In this document: piece by piece, positions 1 to 7,191 of the stretch
Layout of the letters: each line of letters starts with the position of its first letter
How positions within the stretch are numbered: the first letter of the stretch is position 1
From: Thermoplasmatales archaeon ex4484_6
GTDB lineage: Archaea > Thermoplasmatota > Penumbrarchaeia > Penumbrarchaeales > Penumbrarchaeaceae
NCBI GenBank assembly: GCA_002254385.1
Contig: NJDO01000044.1
Location: 1-13,799, forward strand
Length of the DNA stretch: 13,799 bases
Reading direction: 5' to 3'
Translations under genes and position numbers: made by a program
Notes under the pieces: generated by a model
What the model was told of the DNA's origin: nothing
Database searches by the model: none
The model's input: only the letters and a program-made list of their open reading frames with translations

Positions 1-478
1 ATTTTCCTTTTCTTGTTACTACTTGATGTCTTGGGTTCTGGACATGCCATAGAAGACCATGGAACTGAACTTCCGGAATTGTGCCTTCATCGAAGAGGTG
101 TAAGCAGTCGTTGTATTCGACCCATGGGGGAGAGTGTCTGCAATTGTAACCATCCCAATAATACCTTATTATTCCTTGGTCCCTTAACTTCTTCAAAGCG
201 GATCTCAAGGATCCCTTTGGAATCCGGGGCAGTCCCCAAACGGGATCACCATTGATATCCTTGTGATCTTCCCATGTGTGGGGCCTAATGGCTTTTCCTC
301 TATTCTCGGAAAACCACAACTTCAACCTTTCAGTATAGGACAAGTGAGCTCTACCTGGTGCTTCCTTGACCCTCTTTGCATTCTCCAGGAGCTGTTCTTG
401 AACAGCCTGGTATTTTTCGAGGGCTTTCACTATTCTATACTGATGATCAGAATCCACCCCGCCACCTCTATAGTCCAC
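1..478 (-). CDS. Partial winged-helix-like protein of unknown function (3' end off the left edge)
   Basis: I do not recognise the family. The frame is open from a GTG at 478 down to base 1, giving 159 residues without a stop, so the gene continues beyond the window. The first ~45 residues are charged and helical. Residues ~48-112 look like a winged-helix DNA-binding unit: a first helix (ERLKLWFSENRG), then a second helix pair around PKGSLRSALKKLRDQG, then a short beta wing (IIRYYWDG). The rest is rich in W, H and C and is unassigned. No Shine-Dalgarno-like sequence precedes the GTG. The same frame continues upstream through a TAA at 491-493 to an ATG at 548-550 that does have a purine-rich GGTGGGAG ahead of it, so the gene may be interrupted. 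The region looks more AT-rich than its neighbours. A regulator or mobile-element protein is possible; function is inference only. Confidence 0.5.
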   Translation of the reverse strand, partial: MDYRGGGVDSDHQYRIVKALEKYQAVQEQLLENAKRVKEAPGRAHLSYTERLKLWFSENRGKAIRPHTWEDHKDINGDPVWGLPRIPKGSLRSALKKLRDQGIIRYYWDGYNCRHSPPWVEYNDCLHLFDEGTIPEVQFHGLLWHVQNPRHQVVTRKGK

Positions 479-550
479 TTGTGAACGATTTTAGATCTTG
501 TCTATATTCCTGAATAATTGACGTGTCCAGACTTTCTCTGGAATAGTCAT
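479..550 (-). pseudogene. Possible original 5' end of the left-edge gene, ended by in-frame TAA
   Basis: An ATG at 550-548 opens 19 codons (beginning MTIPEKVWTRQL) and stops at a TAA at 493-491. The frame then reads on without interruption into the 159-codon ORF to the left edge. The ATG has a GGTGGGAG element about 7 bases upstream, which the downstream GTG start lacks. I read this as the authentic start of a gene carrying one nonsense codon. It could instead be a short leader peptide, or chance. Confidence 0.4.
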
Positions 551-561
551 CCCAGTGCTCC

Positions 562-600
562 CACCTATTGTTTTTCATCATTAATCATTGGAAATAGGTG
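562..600. repeat. Inverted repeat CACCTATT ... AATAGGTG upstream of the left-edge gene
   Basis: CACCTATT at 562-569 and its exact complement AATAGGTG at 593-600 flank a 23-base AT-rich spacer containing ATTAAT. On the minus strand this sits 12-50 bases ahead of the ATG at 550. The proximal arm overlaps the GGTGG of the presumed ribosome binding site. It could be an operator or an RNA hairpin. The arms are exact; the role is inferred. Confidence 0.4.
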
Positions 601-604
601 ACCG

Positions 605-650
605 GATCGACGGGCGGGATTTGAACTCCGGCCCTGAGGGTTTCCGCCTT
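605..650 (-). other. tRNA-3'-half-like motif, not a complete tRNA
   Basis: On the minus strand the sequence reads like the end of a class II tRNA: GGCGG, a CCC-TCA-GGG mini-hairpin like a variable arm, then the T-loop-like TTCAAAT at 625-619. The GGCGG/CCGCC arms at 613-617 and 644-648 pair, but the canonical five-base T stem does not form (CGGAG against CCCGC). I find no matching acceptor strand or anticodon arm upstream. It is therefore a remnant, a recombination scar or a coincidence, not a functional tRNA. Confidence 0.25.
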
Positions 651-769
651 TGTTATCAACGATAAGGAAGCTTGCAGGAGCGTACAATCAGAAGGATTCC
701 TGCTCTACTTTAATCCCGGGCCTCACTATTATCTTATCGTCAACGATATTTCGGAGCCCGGCATCACCA

Positions 770-784
770 CCTATTTATTATAGG
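770..784 (+). promoter_or_regulatory. TATA-box region of the glycosyltransferase-like gene pair
   Basis: TTTATTATA at 774-782 is a good archaeal TATA-like element and predicts a start near 800-808, about 45 bases ahead of the ATG at 851. It lies inside the palindrome CCTAT-TTATT-ATAGG (770-784), whose half-site matches the CACCTATT repeats upstream of the left-edge gene. Confidence 0.45.
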
Positions 785-850
785 CCTCATCCCATTCATT
801 TCCATCAATTCAAAGTGAATGGAGCTTCCGACGAGCACGGGGGAAATGCA

Positions 851-2494
851 ATGGAAGGGAAGCTTGCAAGAAAGGGAGATCGTGCTTCCGATCTTCCCGC
901 AATCATCTGGGAAAGGGAATGGATCCTGCCCGTCATATTCGGTGCGGCCGGGGCCTTCATCATTATGCTGAGCATCATCAAGTACGGCCCGGGGGCCACT
1001 CACGCCTCCGTGAATTATCTCAGTGCCTCGAGCTCCCTTGTTAAAAACCTGTCCATGGTCCAGTTCGACGGAAGATATTTTCATGAATATGCCCCGCTCT
1101 ATCCCATACTGTCCGCTATCCCCATCCTCCTCGGAATGGACCCGCTTGCCGCGGGAGGTGCAATCAATGTCGCGGCCTTCGGCCTCATCGCGGGCATCTT
1201 CCTGCATCTGCAGAGAAAGATGGGGATGAGGGCCGCCATAGTTATTCTTGGAAGCTTCCTAGTGCTCTTCTCCAAACCACTTTTCCAGGTATCCACAATG
1301 GCCTGGGACACGACATTGTTGATCCTCTTCACTCTCCTCTTCCTTTACTGGATGGGGAAATTCCTCACGGATGGTGAAAGAAGGGGGCTGATCATCGCAT
1401 CCGCCTCTGCATCACTTGCGGTCCTTTCGAACTATGATGGAGCCGTCCTTATCATTGCGGGCTTCATTGTTATCATGCTCCGCAAAGGAGCTAACCTGAA
1501 GGCACGGCTGGGGAACTTGGCAGTATTCGTAGCCATATCGGCAGCTCCCATCGGAGCCTATCTCATCAGGAATATCCTGAGAGCCGGCTATTTGATAGGT
1601 CAGAAGGGACCGAGTGCTTATTCCCTCCTCGACAATGTCCTTCATTTCCTCTCTTCCACCGGGAACTGGTTTTTCCCCGGTTTCATACCCTCCATCCTCA
1701 TCTCCGCTGTCATACTCTCGTTCTTTATCCTGGTGGTTATTTTGTGGAGGAAAATGGTGAATGATCCCTCCCTTCCGGACAGGACGAGGAATACTGTTAC
1801 CACCGCTTTCTCCGTTCTTGTGATTTTCGTGATATTCCTTTTGGTAACAAGAAGCATGATAGGCATGGGGAGCCTGGATACGAAGATATGCGCACCTCTC
1901 TTCATTCCCTCGCTTCTGATATTCCTCCCGGGTCTGGATCGTATGATCTCCGGTGGAAACTCATGGATGCGGGACCCGCGGAAAGGTGTGTTGGACCAAA
2001 GAATGCAACTCTCCAGGAACGGAAAGAGACGTTTCCGGATGATCGCCTTCGCGCTGATGGTAATTGTTATCCTGTCCGCAGCATCGGTCGGTCTATCTTC
2101 ACGGATACTCATAGAGAGGGGGGCAGGAGGATACAATACGGACCGGTGGAGGTCCTCCGATCTGATGGAGAGGATCGGGGATATGGAGATCAACGAGAGC
2201 GCATATTCCAATGCTCCGGACGCAATCTATCTCCTGCTGGATGTGAAAGGTATTGCACTCTCCCCAAGGGAGCACCTCTATTCATCGACGGAGGGAACGG
2301 ACGATATGGAGCTACTGAAGGAAGACGTTGCCAATGGAGGCCCCGCTGTTCTGATATGGTTCAACAATGTTACAAAGGGATACCTTATAGGCCTGCCCGA
2401 GATCGAGGATTCATTCGAGACAGAGATCGTCCTGAAGGCTTCCGATGGGGAGATCTTGCGATTGCTTTCAGTGAAAACGGAGGAGGAGGAATGA
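851..2494 (+). CDS. GT-C-like membrane protein, degenerate glycosyltransferase paralogue
   Basis: 547 residues with many hydrophobic segments and a soluble C-terminal domain, the architecture of PMT/ArnT-like (GT39/83, RgtA-D-like) membrane glycosyltransferases. These use lipid-linked sugars at the outer membrane face. The family's YAPLYP motif is present (residues 80-85). Aligned by eye with the next gene, three conserved polar positions are changed: the loop-1 Asp of SPDS is Ala52, the Glu of WTEP is Thr154, and the Arg of SRYIG is Asn194. The C-terminal part keeps the same pattern (YSNAPDA, LSPRE, TDDM). The ATG at 851 is preferred because GGGGGAA sits about 5 bases upstream. It is the first gene of the pair, and its TGA overlaps the next ATG. 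It may be a catalytically inactive partner or a diverged enzyme; the fold assignment is firm, activity is not. Confidence 0.8.
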   Translation: MEGKLARKGDRASDLPAIIWEREWILPVIFGAAGAFIIMLSIIKYGPGATHASVNYLSASSSLVKNLSMVQFDGRYFHEYAPLYPILSAIPILLGMDPLAAGGAINVAAFGLIAGIFLHLQRKMGMRAAIVILGSFLVLFSKPLFQVSTMAWDTTLLILFTLLFLYWMGKFLTDGERRGLIIASASASLAVLSNYDGAVLIIAGFIVIMLRKGANLKARLGNLAVFVAISAAPIGAYLIRNILRAGYLIGQKGPSAYSLLDNVLHFLSSTGNWFFPGFIPSILISAVILSFFILVVILWRKMVNDPSLPDRTRNTVTTAFSVLVIFVIFLLVTRSMIGMGSLDTKICAPLFIPSLLIFLPGLDRMISGGNSWMRDPRKGVLDQRMQLSRNGKRRFRMIAFALMVIVILSAASVGLSSRILIERGAGGYNTDRWRSSDLMERIGDMEINESAYSNAPDAIYLLLDVKGIALSPREHLYSSTEGTDDMELLKEDVANGGPAVLIWFNNVTKGYLIGLPEIEDSFETEIVLKASDGEILRLLSVKTEEEE

Positions 2495-4101
2495 CGAATG
2501 GACCGGGAGAGCTGCTGAGGTCTTTCAAGGCCGCACTCGAAAAGCGAACGGGATGGACAGCGGTCCTGTTCGCATCCATGGCCGGTCTGTTCATATGGCT
2601 CTCGACATACAGATACGGAATAGGTGTATCACCCGATTCTACCATATACATTGATTGTGCCCGCTCCATTGCGCGCTTTGATGGTATGGAGACATTCATG
2701 GGCATATACCACAGATACGCACCACTCTATCCGATCCTTCTTTCACCTTTCGAACTGCTTGGTGTTGGTGCTCCCACGGGAGCTCTCATTCTCAATCTTG
2801 CATTCTTCATTTTGACAGCGTATCTTGCATCACTGATGATCAGGGAGCTCGTACCGAGGGAGCTCTTTATTCCCGCAGTGCTCGTCATTGTCCTTTCCAA
2901 ACCTCTGATCGATGTTTCCGTCATGGCATGGACGGAACCTCTTTTCATCTTCCTTGTCCTCCTATCCCTCACATTCCTTTCCCGATTCATGAGGAGCGGG
3001 GAATGGAAGCCTCTCATACTTTCCGCATCAGCTGCGGCACTTGCATCGCTTTCGAGATACATCGGCATCACGCTTATCCTTTCCGGGTTCCTCATCATAC
3101 TCATCCACTCAAGGGAGAAGGGTTTGAAGCAGAGAATGTCAATGGGAGCGGCGTTCGCATCGATATCCTCCATACCCACCGTTATTTTTCTCGCCAGGAA
3201 TTACATGAGGACCTCCACTCTCATCGGTTATAGGCCTCCCTCGTCCATCTCCTTCGGGGAGAACCTGTATGGTGCCCTGTTCTCCATGACCAACTGGTTC
3301 GTTCCTTCGGTACTGCCCTCTCCGGTCTTCCTCCTTGCAATGTTGGTGTTTCTCGTTGTGGTTCCCGTGTCCATCATTGTTTTATGGAGGAATACGGGAA
3401 TGGATGATAGGAAGCGGTCGGTCTCCGTCCCCCTGATATATTTCTCTTCCATTTACGTGTTCTACCTCCTTGGCTCATCTGCACTGGTGGGTTTCGACCG
3501 TATAAACGAAAGATTCATGTCACCGGTCTTCGTTCCGTTTGCCATCATCCTTTTCGGCGCCTTGGGATCCTTCACGGGTCCGGCGAAAGACAGGGGTAGG
3601 GAAAAGGGGGAGAGACTCACATTCCGGCACCTCTCATCCTCGAAATCATTTCTGGTCCTTTCAGGAATTGTAATCCTGATCATCATACCTTCCTTTGCCG
3701 CGATATCCATGGCTTCAGCCTCGAGGATGTCGGAGGGAGCGGGAAGATACTCCACCGATTCGTGGCGGGAATCATCTCTCATGAGATACCTGGAATGCAA
3801 CGTCCCGAATCGTACGGTATACAGCAACGATCCATGGGCCGTCAACTACATAGCAGGCCTCAGGGACCTGGACCTGAGCCCCAGAAGGACCTATCAGAAT
3901 TCGAACGAATTCACAGATGACATGGACAGGTTGAAGGTAAGGCTGAATGAGGGGGGAATGTGCTACCTTGCATGGTTTGATATTGTTGACCGGGACTATC
4001 TCATGAGTGTGGAAGAGATATCTTCACAGATCTCACTGAGAAGCATTGCTGTGTTCTCGGATGGCCAACTATATGAAATGAGCCTCGGGGAAGAGGATTA
4101 A
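2491..4101 (+). CDS. GT-C / PMT-like membrane glycosyltransferase family protein
   Basis: 536 residues. There is one membrane span at about 22-40, followed by the loop motif GVSPDSTIYI with Asp49, the presumed catalytic base of GT-C enzymes. Then come YAPLYP (76-81), WTEPLF with Glu149 and SRYIG with Arg189, further spans, RNYMRTSTLIG, and a soluble C-terminal domain (YSNDPWA, LSPRR, TDDMDRL). This is the usual layout for archaeal and bacterial GT39-like proteins that move sugar from a polyprenyl-phosphate carrier to a protein, lipid or glycan. The ATG at 2491 forms an ATGA overlap with the preceding stop, and AGGAGGAGGA lies directly upstream, so the two genes should be translationally coupled. 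The frame stays open for 201 codons upstream inside the preceding gene, which I treat as incidental. Acceptor and donor cannot be read from the sequence. Confidence 0.85.
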   Translation: MTNGPGELLRSFKAALEKRTGWTAVLFASMAGLFIWLSTYRYGIGVSPDSTIYIDCARSIARFDGMETFMGIYHRYAPLYPILLSPFELLGVGAPTGALILNLAFFILTAYLASLMIRELVPRELFIPAVLVIVLSKPLIDVSVMAWTEPLFIFLVLLSLTFLSRFMRSGEWKPLILSASAAALASLSRYIGITLILSGFLIILIHSREKGLKQRMSMGAAFASISSIPTVIFLARNYMRTSTLIGYRPPSSISFGENLYGALFSMTNWFVPSVLPSPVFLLAMLVFLVVVPVSIIVLWRNTGMDDRKRSVSVPLIYFSSIYVFYLLGSSALVGFDRINERFMSPVFVPFAIILFGALGSFTGPAKDRGREKGERLTFRHLSSSKSFLVLSGIVILIIIPSFAAISMASASRMSEGAGRYSTDSWRESSLMRYLECNVPNRTVYSNDPWAVNYIAGLRDLDLSPRRTYQNSNEFTDDMDRLKVRLNEGGMCYLAWFDIVDRDYLMSVEEISSQISLRSIAVFSDGQLYEMSLGEED

Positions 4102-4199
4102 CGATATCCATCATTATATTCATCTAGAACCAATTTTTCACCTCAACGACATGAGAAGAACGAACAAACCACCATTATCATTATATACCATACAGAAGA
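4102..4199 (+). promoter_or_regulatory. Intergenic region with TATA-like box
   Basis: AT-rich spacer after the glycosyltransferase pair. TTATATA at 4181-4187 is a clear TATA-like element, but it lies only about 16 bases before the ATG at 4200, closer than the ~25 bases expected for a leaderless start. A T-run at 4134-4138 could serve as a weak terminator for the upstream pair. Confidence 0.3.
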
Positions 4200-4382
4200 A
4201 TGTTTTTCAAGGGTGATAATCTGTTCGACCAGAAGGATGTTTCCAACATAGGAGAGGAATTCGAAAGGGGCCTTGCAGCTTACAGGGGCACATTCGACAG
4301 GGCCCAGATCAAGGCACTCCGGACCGCTTTTGAAATGGCTATGATGAATACGCTTGTGCTGATTGAAGGACGACTCAGATAG
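4200..4382 (+). CDS. Small uncharacterised protein (60 residues)
   Basis: I do not recognise it. The product is soluble, with an acidic, polar first third (MFFKGDNLFDQKDVSNIGEE) and a predicted helix over roughly residues 17-58 containing AQIKALRTAFEMAMMN. Codon use (AGG arginine, mixed third positions) resembles the surrounding genes, and no overlapping ORF explains the coding look. It is preceded by a TATA-like TTATATA but has no ribosome binding site. It lies between the glycosyltransferase pair and the histidine kinase, 174 bases ahead of the latter. It could be a small regulatory or adaptor protein, or a remnant. Confidence 0.5.
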   Translation: MFFKGDNLFDQKDVSNIGEEFERGLAAYRGTFDRAQIKALRTAFEMAMMNTLVLIEGRLR

Positions 4383-4422
4383 ACAAATATACGATACCCT
4401 CCATAATTACAACCCAGGGTAA

Positions 4423-4448
4423 GTTCTTCCCGATGGAATGGGAAGGAT
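4423..4448 (+). terminator. Hairpin behind the small ORF
   Basis: CTTCCC (4426-4431) and GGGAAG (4440-4445) pair around an 8-base loop and extend by wobble pairs outward. It sits between the small ORF and the kinase. No T-run follows, so termination is only one possibility. Confidence 0.25.
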
Positions 4449-4556
4449 GTACTTTGAGAATGATGAAGGATTGGGGAAGGTCATTTTTCTATCGGGAATG
4501 AACCCCGAAATCATTAATAATGAACGTTCTCTTGAAAAAGTATCCGGGTGTAACAG

Positions 4557-6011
4557 ATGACAAAGGCAGCCGACCATGATCCGGAGATCTTCCAAACCGT
4601 GTTCAACAGTGCAAACGATGCAATCATTGCACTCGATCCCTCCGGGTCAGTTCTTCTTCTAAATCCAAAGGCCAGGGAGTATCTGGACACCCACACCGAT
4701 CCCATCGGGAAGAAAGTATCGGAGCTGGGGGTCTTCGAGGAGACCACCATGGCAAACCTCAGGGAGCTCTTCTCCGAGACACTGGAAAGGGGCAAGGTTG
4801 AAACGGAGATGGAGCTGTTCTTCTCCAAGGGTGTTTCTTCCTGGGCCAAGCTATCATCTGCCGTGATGAAGGATCAGAAGGGGAAAGAGACCGGTATCAT
4901 CATCCATCTCACGGATATCACGGATCTGAAGAGGTCCTCAATGGAGCTCATGGAGAGTGAGGAAAAGTACCGTGCAACCGTGGAACAGTCCATGGAGAAC
5001 ATATACATTTACGATGTGGAGACAAAAAGTATAGTGGAGTCGAACAAAGCGATACAGGACCTGCTGGGGTATTCCGCGGAAGAGATGAAGAGCATGAGGG
5101 CCTCGGACTTCATTGCTCACGATGACAGGAACATCATCAGTAAGGTCGAGGAGGTCCTTCGCAAGGGACATGCCTTCGTGGGTGAGAGGCGGTACAGGAA
5201 AAAGAACGGCGAACTGGTTGATGTGGAGGTCTCCGCAAGCCGCATTACCCAGGGAAAGAGAACGATGCTCTGTGTCGTTTCAAGGGATATCACAGAAAGG
5301 AAAAGGTATCAGGAACAGTTGATAGAGGAGAAGACAAGGGCCGAGTTCTACCTGGACCTTCTTGCCCATGATATGGGAAACCTTCTTCACGGCATCCAGA
5401 ACGGCATCTCTGCACTGGAGATCGTTCGCAGCGACCCGGCAATGGAAAGAAGGATAATTTCCATGGTCAAGTCCCTGGCGGACAGGTCCATGCGTCTCGC
5501 CAACAATGTTATCACCTTCTCCCGTATGAGAGAGGAGAAGCTCGATCTGGAAAGGATTCACCTGAAAGAGCTTGCAGAGGGAGCTTTCAAGAAGGCAAGG
5601 GAATTCTTTTACGAGCTGGATATCGATTTCAGGAATGATGTTCCCGAGGACCTCGTTATTGTCTGCGAGAGAATGTTCGAGGAGGCTTTGTACAACCTCT
5701 TTCACAATTCCATACGGGTCCAGGAGAACAAGATCCCGGTCCTGGGAATCCGGGCCCGAAGGACTCCAAGGGGTACGAAGATAGAGGTCTGGGACAAGGG
5801 AGGAGGCATCTCCGACGATATGAAGAATTCACTTTTCACCAGATACAGCGAGGTGTTCAAGAGGAAACACACCGGCGTCGGAATGACGGTGATCCACATG
5901 ATCGTGGCAAGACATGGGGGAACCATCATGGTCGAGAATCGTACCTGGGAGGAGGGGATCGAGGGGGCCTCTTTCATGATATGGATCCCTCATCTTGAGC
6001 TGGAAAGATAG
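4557..6011 (+). CDS. Soluble PAS-PAS sensor histidine kinase
   Basis: 484 residues without membrane segments, so a cytosolic sensor. PAS 1 covers about residues 9-123 and ends in the typical DITDLKR linker. PAS 2 covers about 136-247 and ends in RDITERK. A coiled linker leads to the dimerisation helix with the phospho-acceptor His271 in LLAHDMGN. The ATPase domain has an N box with Asn380 and Asn384 (ALYNLFHNS), a G1 box with Asp413 (WDKGGGI) and a G2 box GVGM (440-443), so all catalytic elements are present. The ATG at 4557 has no clear ribosome binding site; TTAATAAT at 4513-4520 could be its TATA box. No response regulator lies in the window, so this is an orphan kinase here. The signal is unknown: neither PAS shows a residue pattern I can link to haem or flavin. 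Confidence 0.93.
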   Translation: MTKAADHDPEIFQTVFNSANDAIIALDPSGSVLLLNPKAREYLDTHTDPIGKKVSELGVFEETTMANLRELFSETLERGKVETEMELFFSKGVSSWAKLSSAVMKDQKGKETGIIIHLTDITDLKRSSMELMESEEKYRATVEQSMENIYIYDVETKSIVESNKAIQDLLGYSAEEMKSMRASDFIAHDDRNIISKVEEVLRKGHAFVGERRYRKKNGELVDVEVSASRITQGKRTMLCVVSRDITERKRYQEQLIEEKTRAEFYLDLLAHDMGNLLHGIQNGISALEIVRSDPAMERRIISMVKSLADRSMRLANNVITFSRMREEKLDLERIHLKELAEGAFKKAREFFYELDIDFRNDVPEDLVIVCERMFEEALYNLFHNSIRVQENKIPVLGIRARRTPRGTKIEVWDKGGGISDDMKNSLFTRYSEVFKRKHTGVGMTVIHMIVARHGGTIMVENRTWEEGIEGASFMIWIPHLELER

Positions 6012-6075
6012 TGATTTTCGATGCTTGGGGGAATTCTTCGGAACGAATGGATTGTTCAAATATTTCTCAATAACA

Positions 6076-6082
6076 TTTTTTT
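6076..6082 (+). terminator. Oligo-T tract after the histidine kinase
   Basis: Seven T residues 65 bases past the kinase stop. Archaeal RNA polymerase terminates at T-runs without needing a hairpin, so this may end the kinase transcript. The tract also lies within the leader of the next gene, which weakens the case. Confidence 0.25.
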
Positions 6083-6114
6083 ACCACAGTATTCTTGTTA
6101 GGTGTGGTGACCAA

Positions 6115-7191
6115 ATGGCCCGAAGTGGCAGGTTATATGAAAAAGAGACGCGGGATGAGGAAAGCGAGGAAGCGAAAAGGGCTCACCCAATCCTGATCGT
6201 TGCGGTCACCTTGGTCGTGCTCATCCTTGTGGGTGCAATAATATATTTTCTCCTCGGAAGCGGGGATCTGAACTCCGTGGTCGTGGGAAATGTCGAGAAG
6301 GGGGCGGATGGTATCAGTTTTCCGATATACACATCGGTCGATGGAGCCGGGGAATATGACGGTGAAATAATCATTGAGATTTTCTATCAGGATCTGGAAG
6401 AACCGGTGTATCATGGAACGACTTCAATCAAGGATGATTCGGGATTCCATACGGTGGCATATGATGATTTCGTATGGGGAAATGGCGAATACGAGATACA
6501 CGCAAGGCACGGTGGGATAGAGGATTTCATCCCCATGAGGATCGATTCCGTGGCGGACAGGATCACACCTTCATGGAGCGGCCAGAACATGGACCTGTCA
6601 AGGATGACGCACGATTATCACGTGGAAGTCAGGATAGGATACATGTTCGGAGAGAGATCATACCCCGATCCCGAGGATCCTCAGCTCTATTCCTTCAAAG
6701 GCACACTGTCCGGCCCTGACGGAAATAAGGTAGACATAGACTCTCATGATTACCCCGCGAATCTTCTTGTCCTCTCTCGAACCATCAACCATACGGTGAA
6801 GGGCACCTACATGCTTGTTGGCAGTGTGACAAATGTGTTCTGTCACCCCGATTCACCTTTCAGGACGGTGCAGGTTGTCGAGAATTCCACCTTCTCGTTC
6901 GATGCTCCTCCATTCGCTGTCCTTGGAGACGATCTCGAGCTGACACTCGAGGGAGGGTATGCAACCGCAGAGCTCGATGCTTCCGGATCCTGGGATGATT
7001 CCGGCATCGAGAGCTATGTTTGGTATATTTCCGGTGATGCGGACGATACCATCACAACGAACAATCCCACGCTGGAATATCAATTCACTTCCACGGGCAC
7101 CTATTACATCTCCCTCGAGGTCAGGGATGATTCCGGAAACATATCGGAGCAGAATGCGGAAATATCCACAATGACAGTCCATGTCAGCTGA
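6115..7191 (+). CDS. Membrane-anchored extracellular protein with C-terminal PKD domain
   Basis: 358 residues. A short charged cytoplasmic head (residues 1-24, rich in E, K and R) precedes a single membrane span at about 25-47, and the remainder should face outside. The middle is beta-rich and acidic (YDGEIIIEIFYQD and similar) and probably forms immunoglobulin-like sandwiches that I cannot name. The last ~94 residues form a PKD domain: AELDASGSWDDSGIESYVW, then the characteristic YQFTSTGTYYISLEVRDDSGN. PKD domains are common in archaeal surface proteins and support adhesion or spacing. The ATG at 6115 is chosen for the GGTGTGGTGA ahead of it and because the head plus span make sense; the frame is open further upstream but without support. 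The gene converges on the aminotransferase with an 8-base overlap of ends. Confidence 0.8.
   Translation: MARSGRLYEKETRDEESEEAKRAHPILIVAVTLVVLILVGAIIYFLLGSGDLNSVVVGNVEKGADGISFPIYTSVDGAGEYDGEIIIEIFYQDLEEPVYHGTTSIKDDSGFHTVAYDDFVWGNGEYEIHARHGGIEDFIPMRIDSVADRITPSWSGQNMDLSRMTHDYHVEVRIGYMFGERSYPDPEDPQLYSFKGTLSGPDGNKVDIDSHDYPANLLVLSRTINHTVKGTYMLVGSVTNVFCHPDSPFRTVQVVENSTFSFDAPPFAVLGDDLELTLEGGYATAELDASGSWDDSGIESYVWYISGDADDTITTNNPTLEYQFTSTGTYYISLEVRDDSGNISEQNAEISTMTVHVS

Larger units (their letters stand above)
551..850. other. Noncoding intergenic region with repeats and possible divergent promoters
   Basis: About 300 bases without a convincing gene. A reading frame from a TTG at 650 runs in frame into the first glycosyltransferase-like gene, but its first 67 residues are low-quality and the ATG at 851 has a far better ribosome binding site. 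The region holds CACCTATT-type repeats at 562-569, 593-600 (inverted) and 768-775. It also has a T-arm-like motif at 613-648 and short hairpins: TTATC/GATAA at 653-665, GCAGGA/TCCTGC at 674-703, and the near-palindrome TATCGTCAACGATA at 735-748. A TATA-like element lies at 774-782. Confidence 0.5.

Noticed and set aside
13..484. Plus-strand frames of 80 and 73 codons at 13-255 and 263-484
   Set aside because: They lie opposite a longer uninterrupted minus-strand frame (163 codons to the edge) with better protein-like composition.
650..850. TTG-started N-terminal extension of the first glycosyltransferase-like gene
   Set aside because: It covers repeats and the TATA box, has no ribosome binding site and gives an atypical leader; the ATG at 851 with GGGGGAA is better.
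1888..2490. 201-codon upstream extension of the second glycosyltransferase gene
   Set aside because: It overlaps the first gene in another frame, its translation is low-quality, and the ATGA overlap with a strong AGGAGG at 2491 is the natural start.
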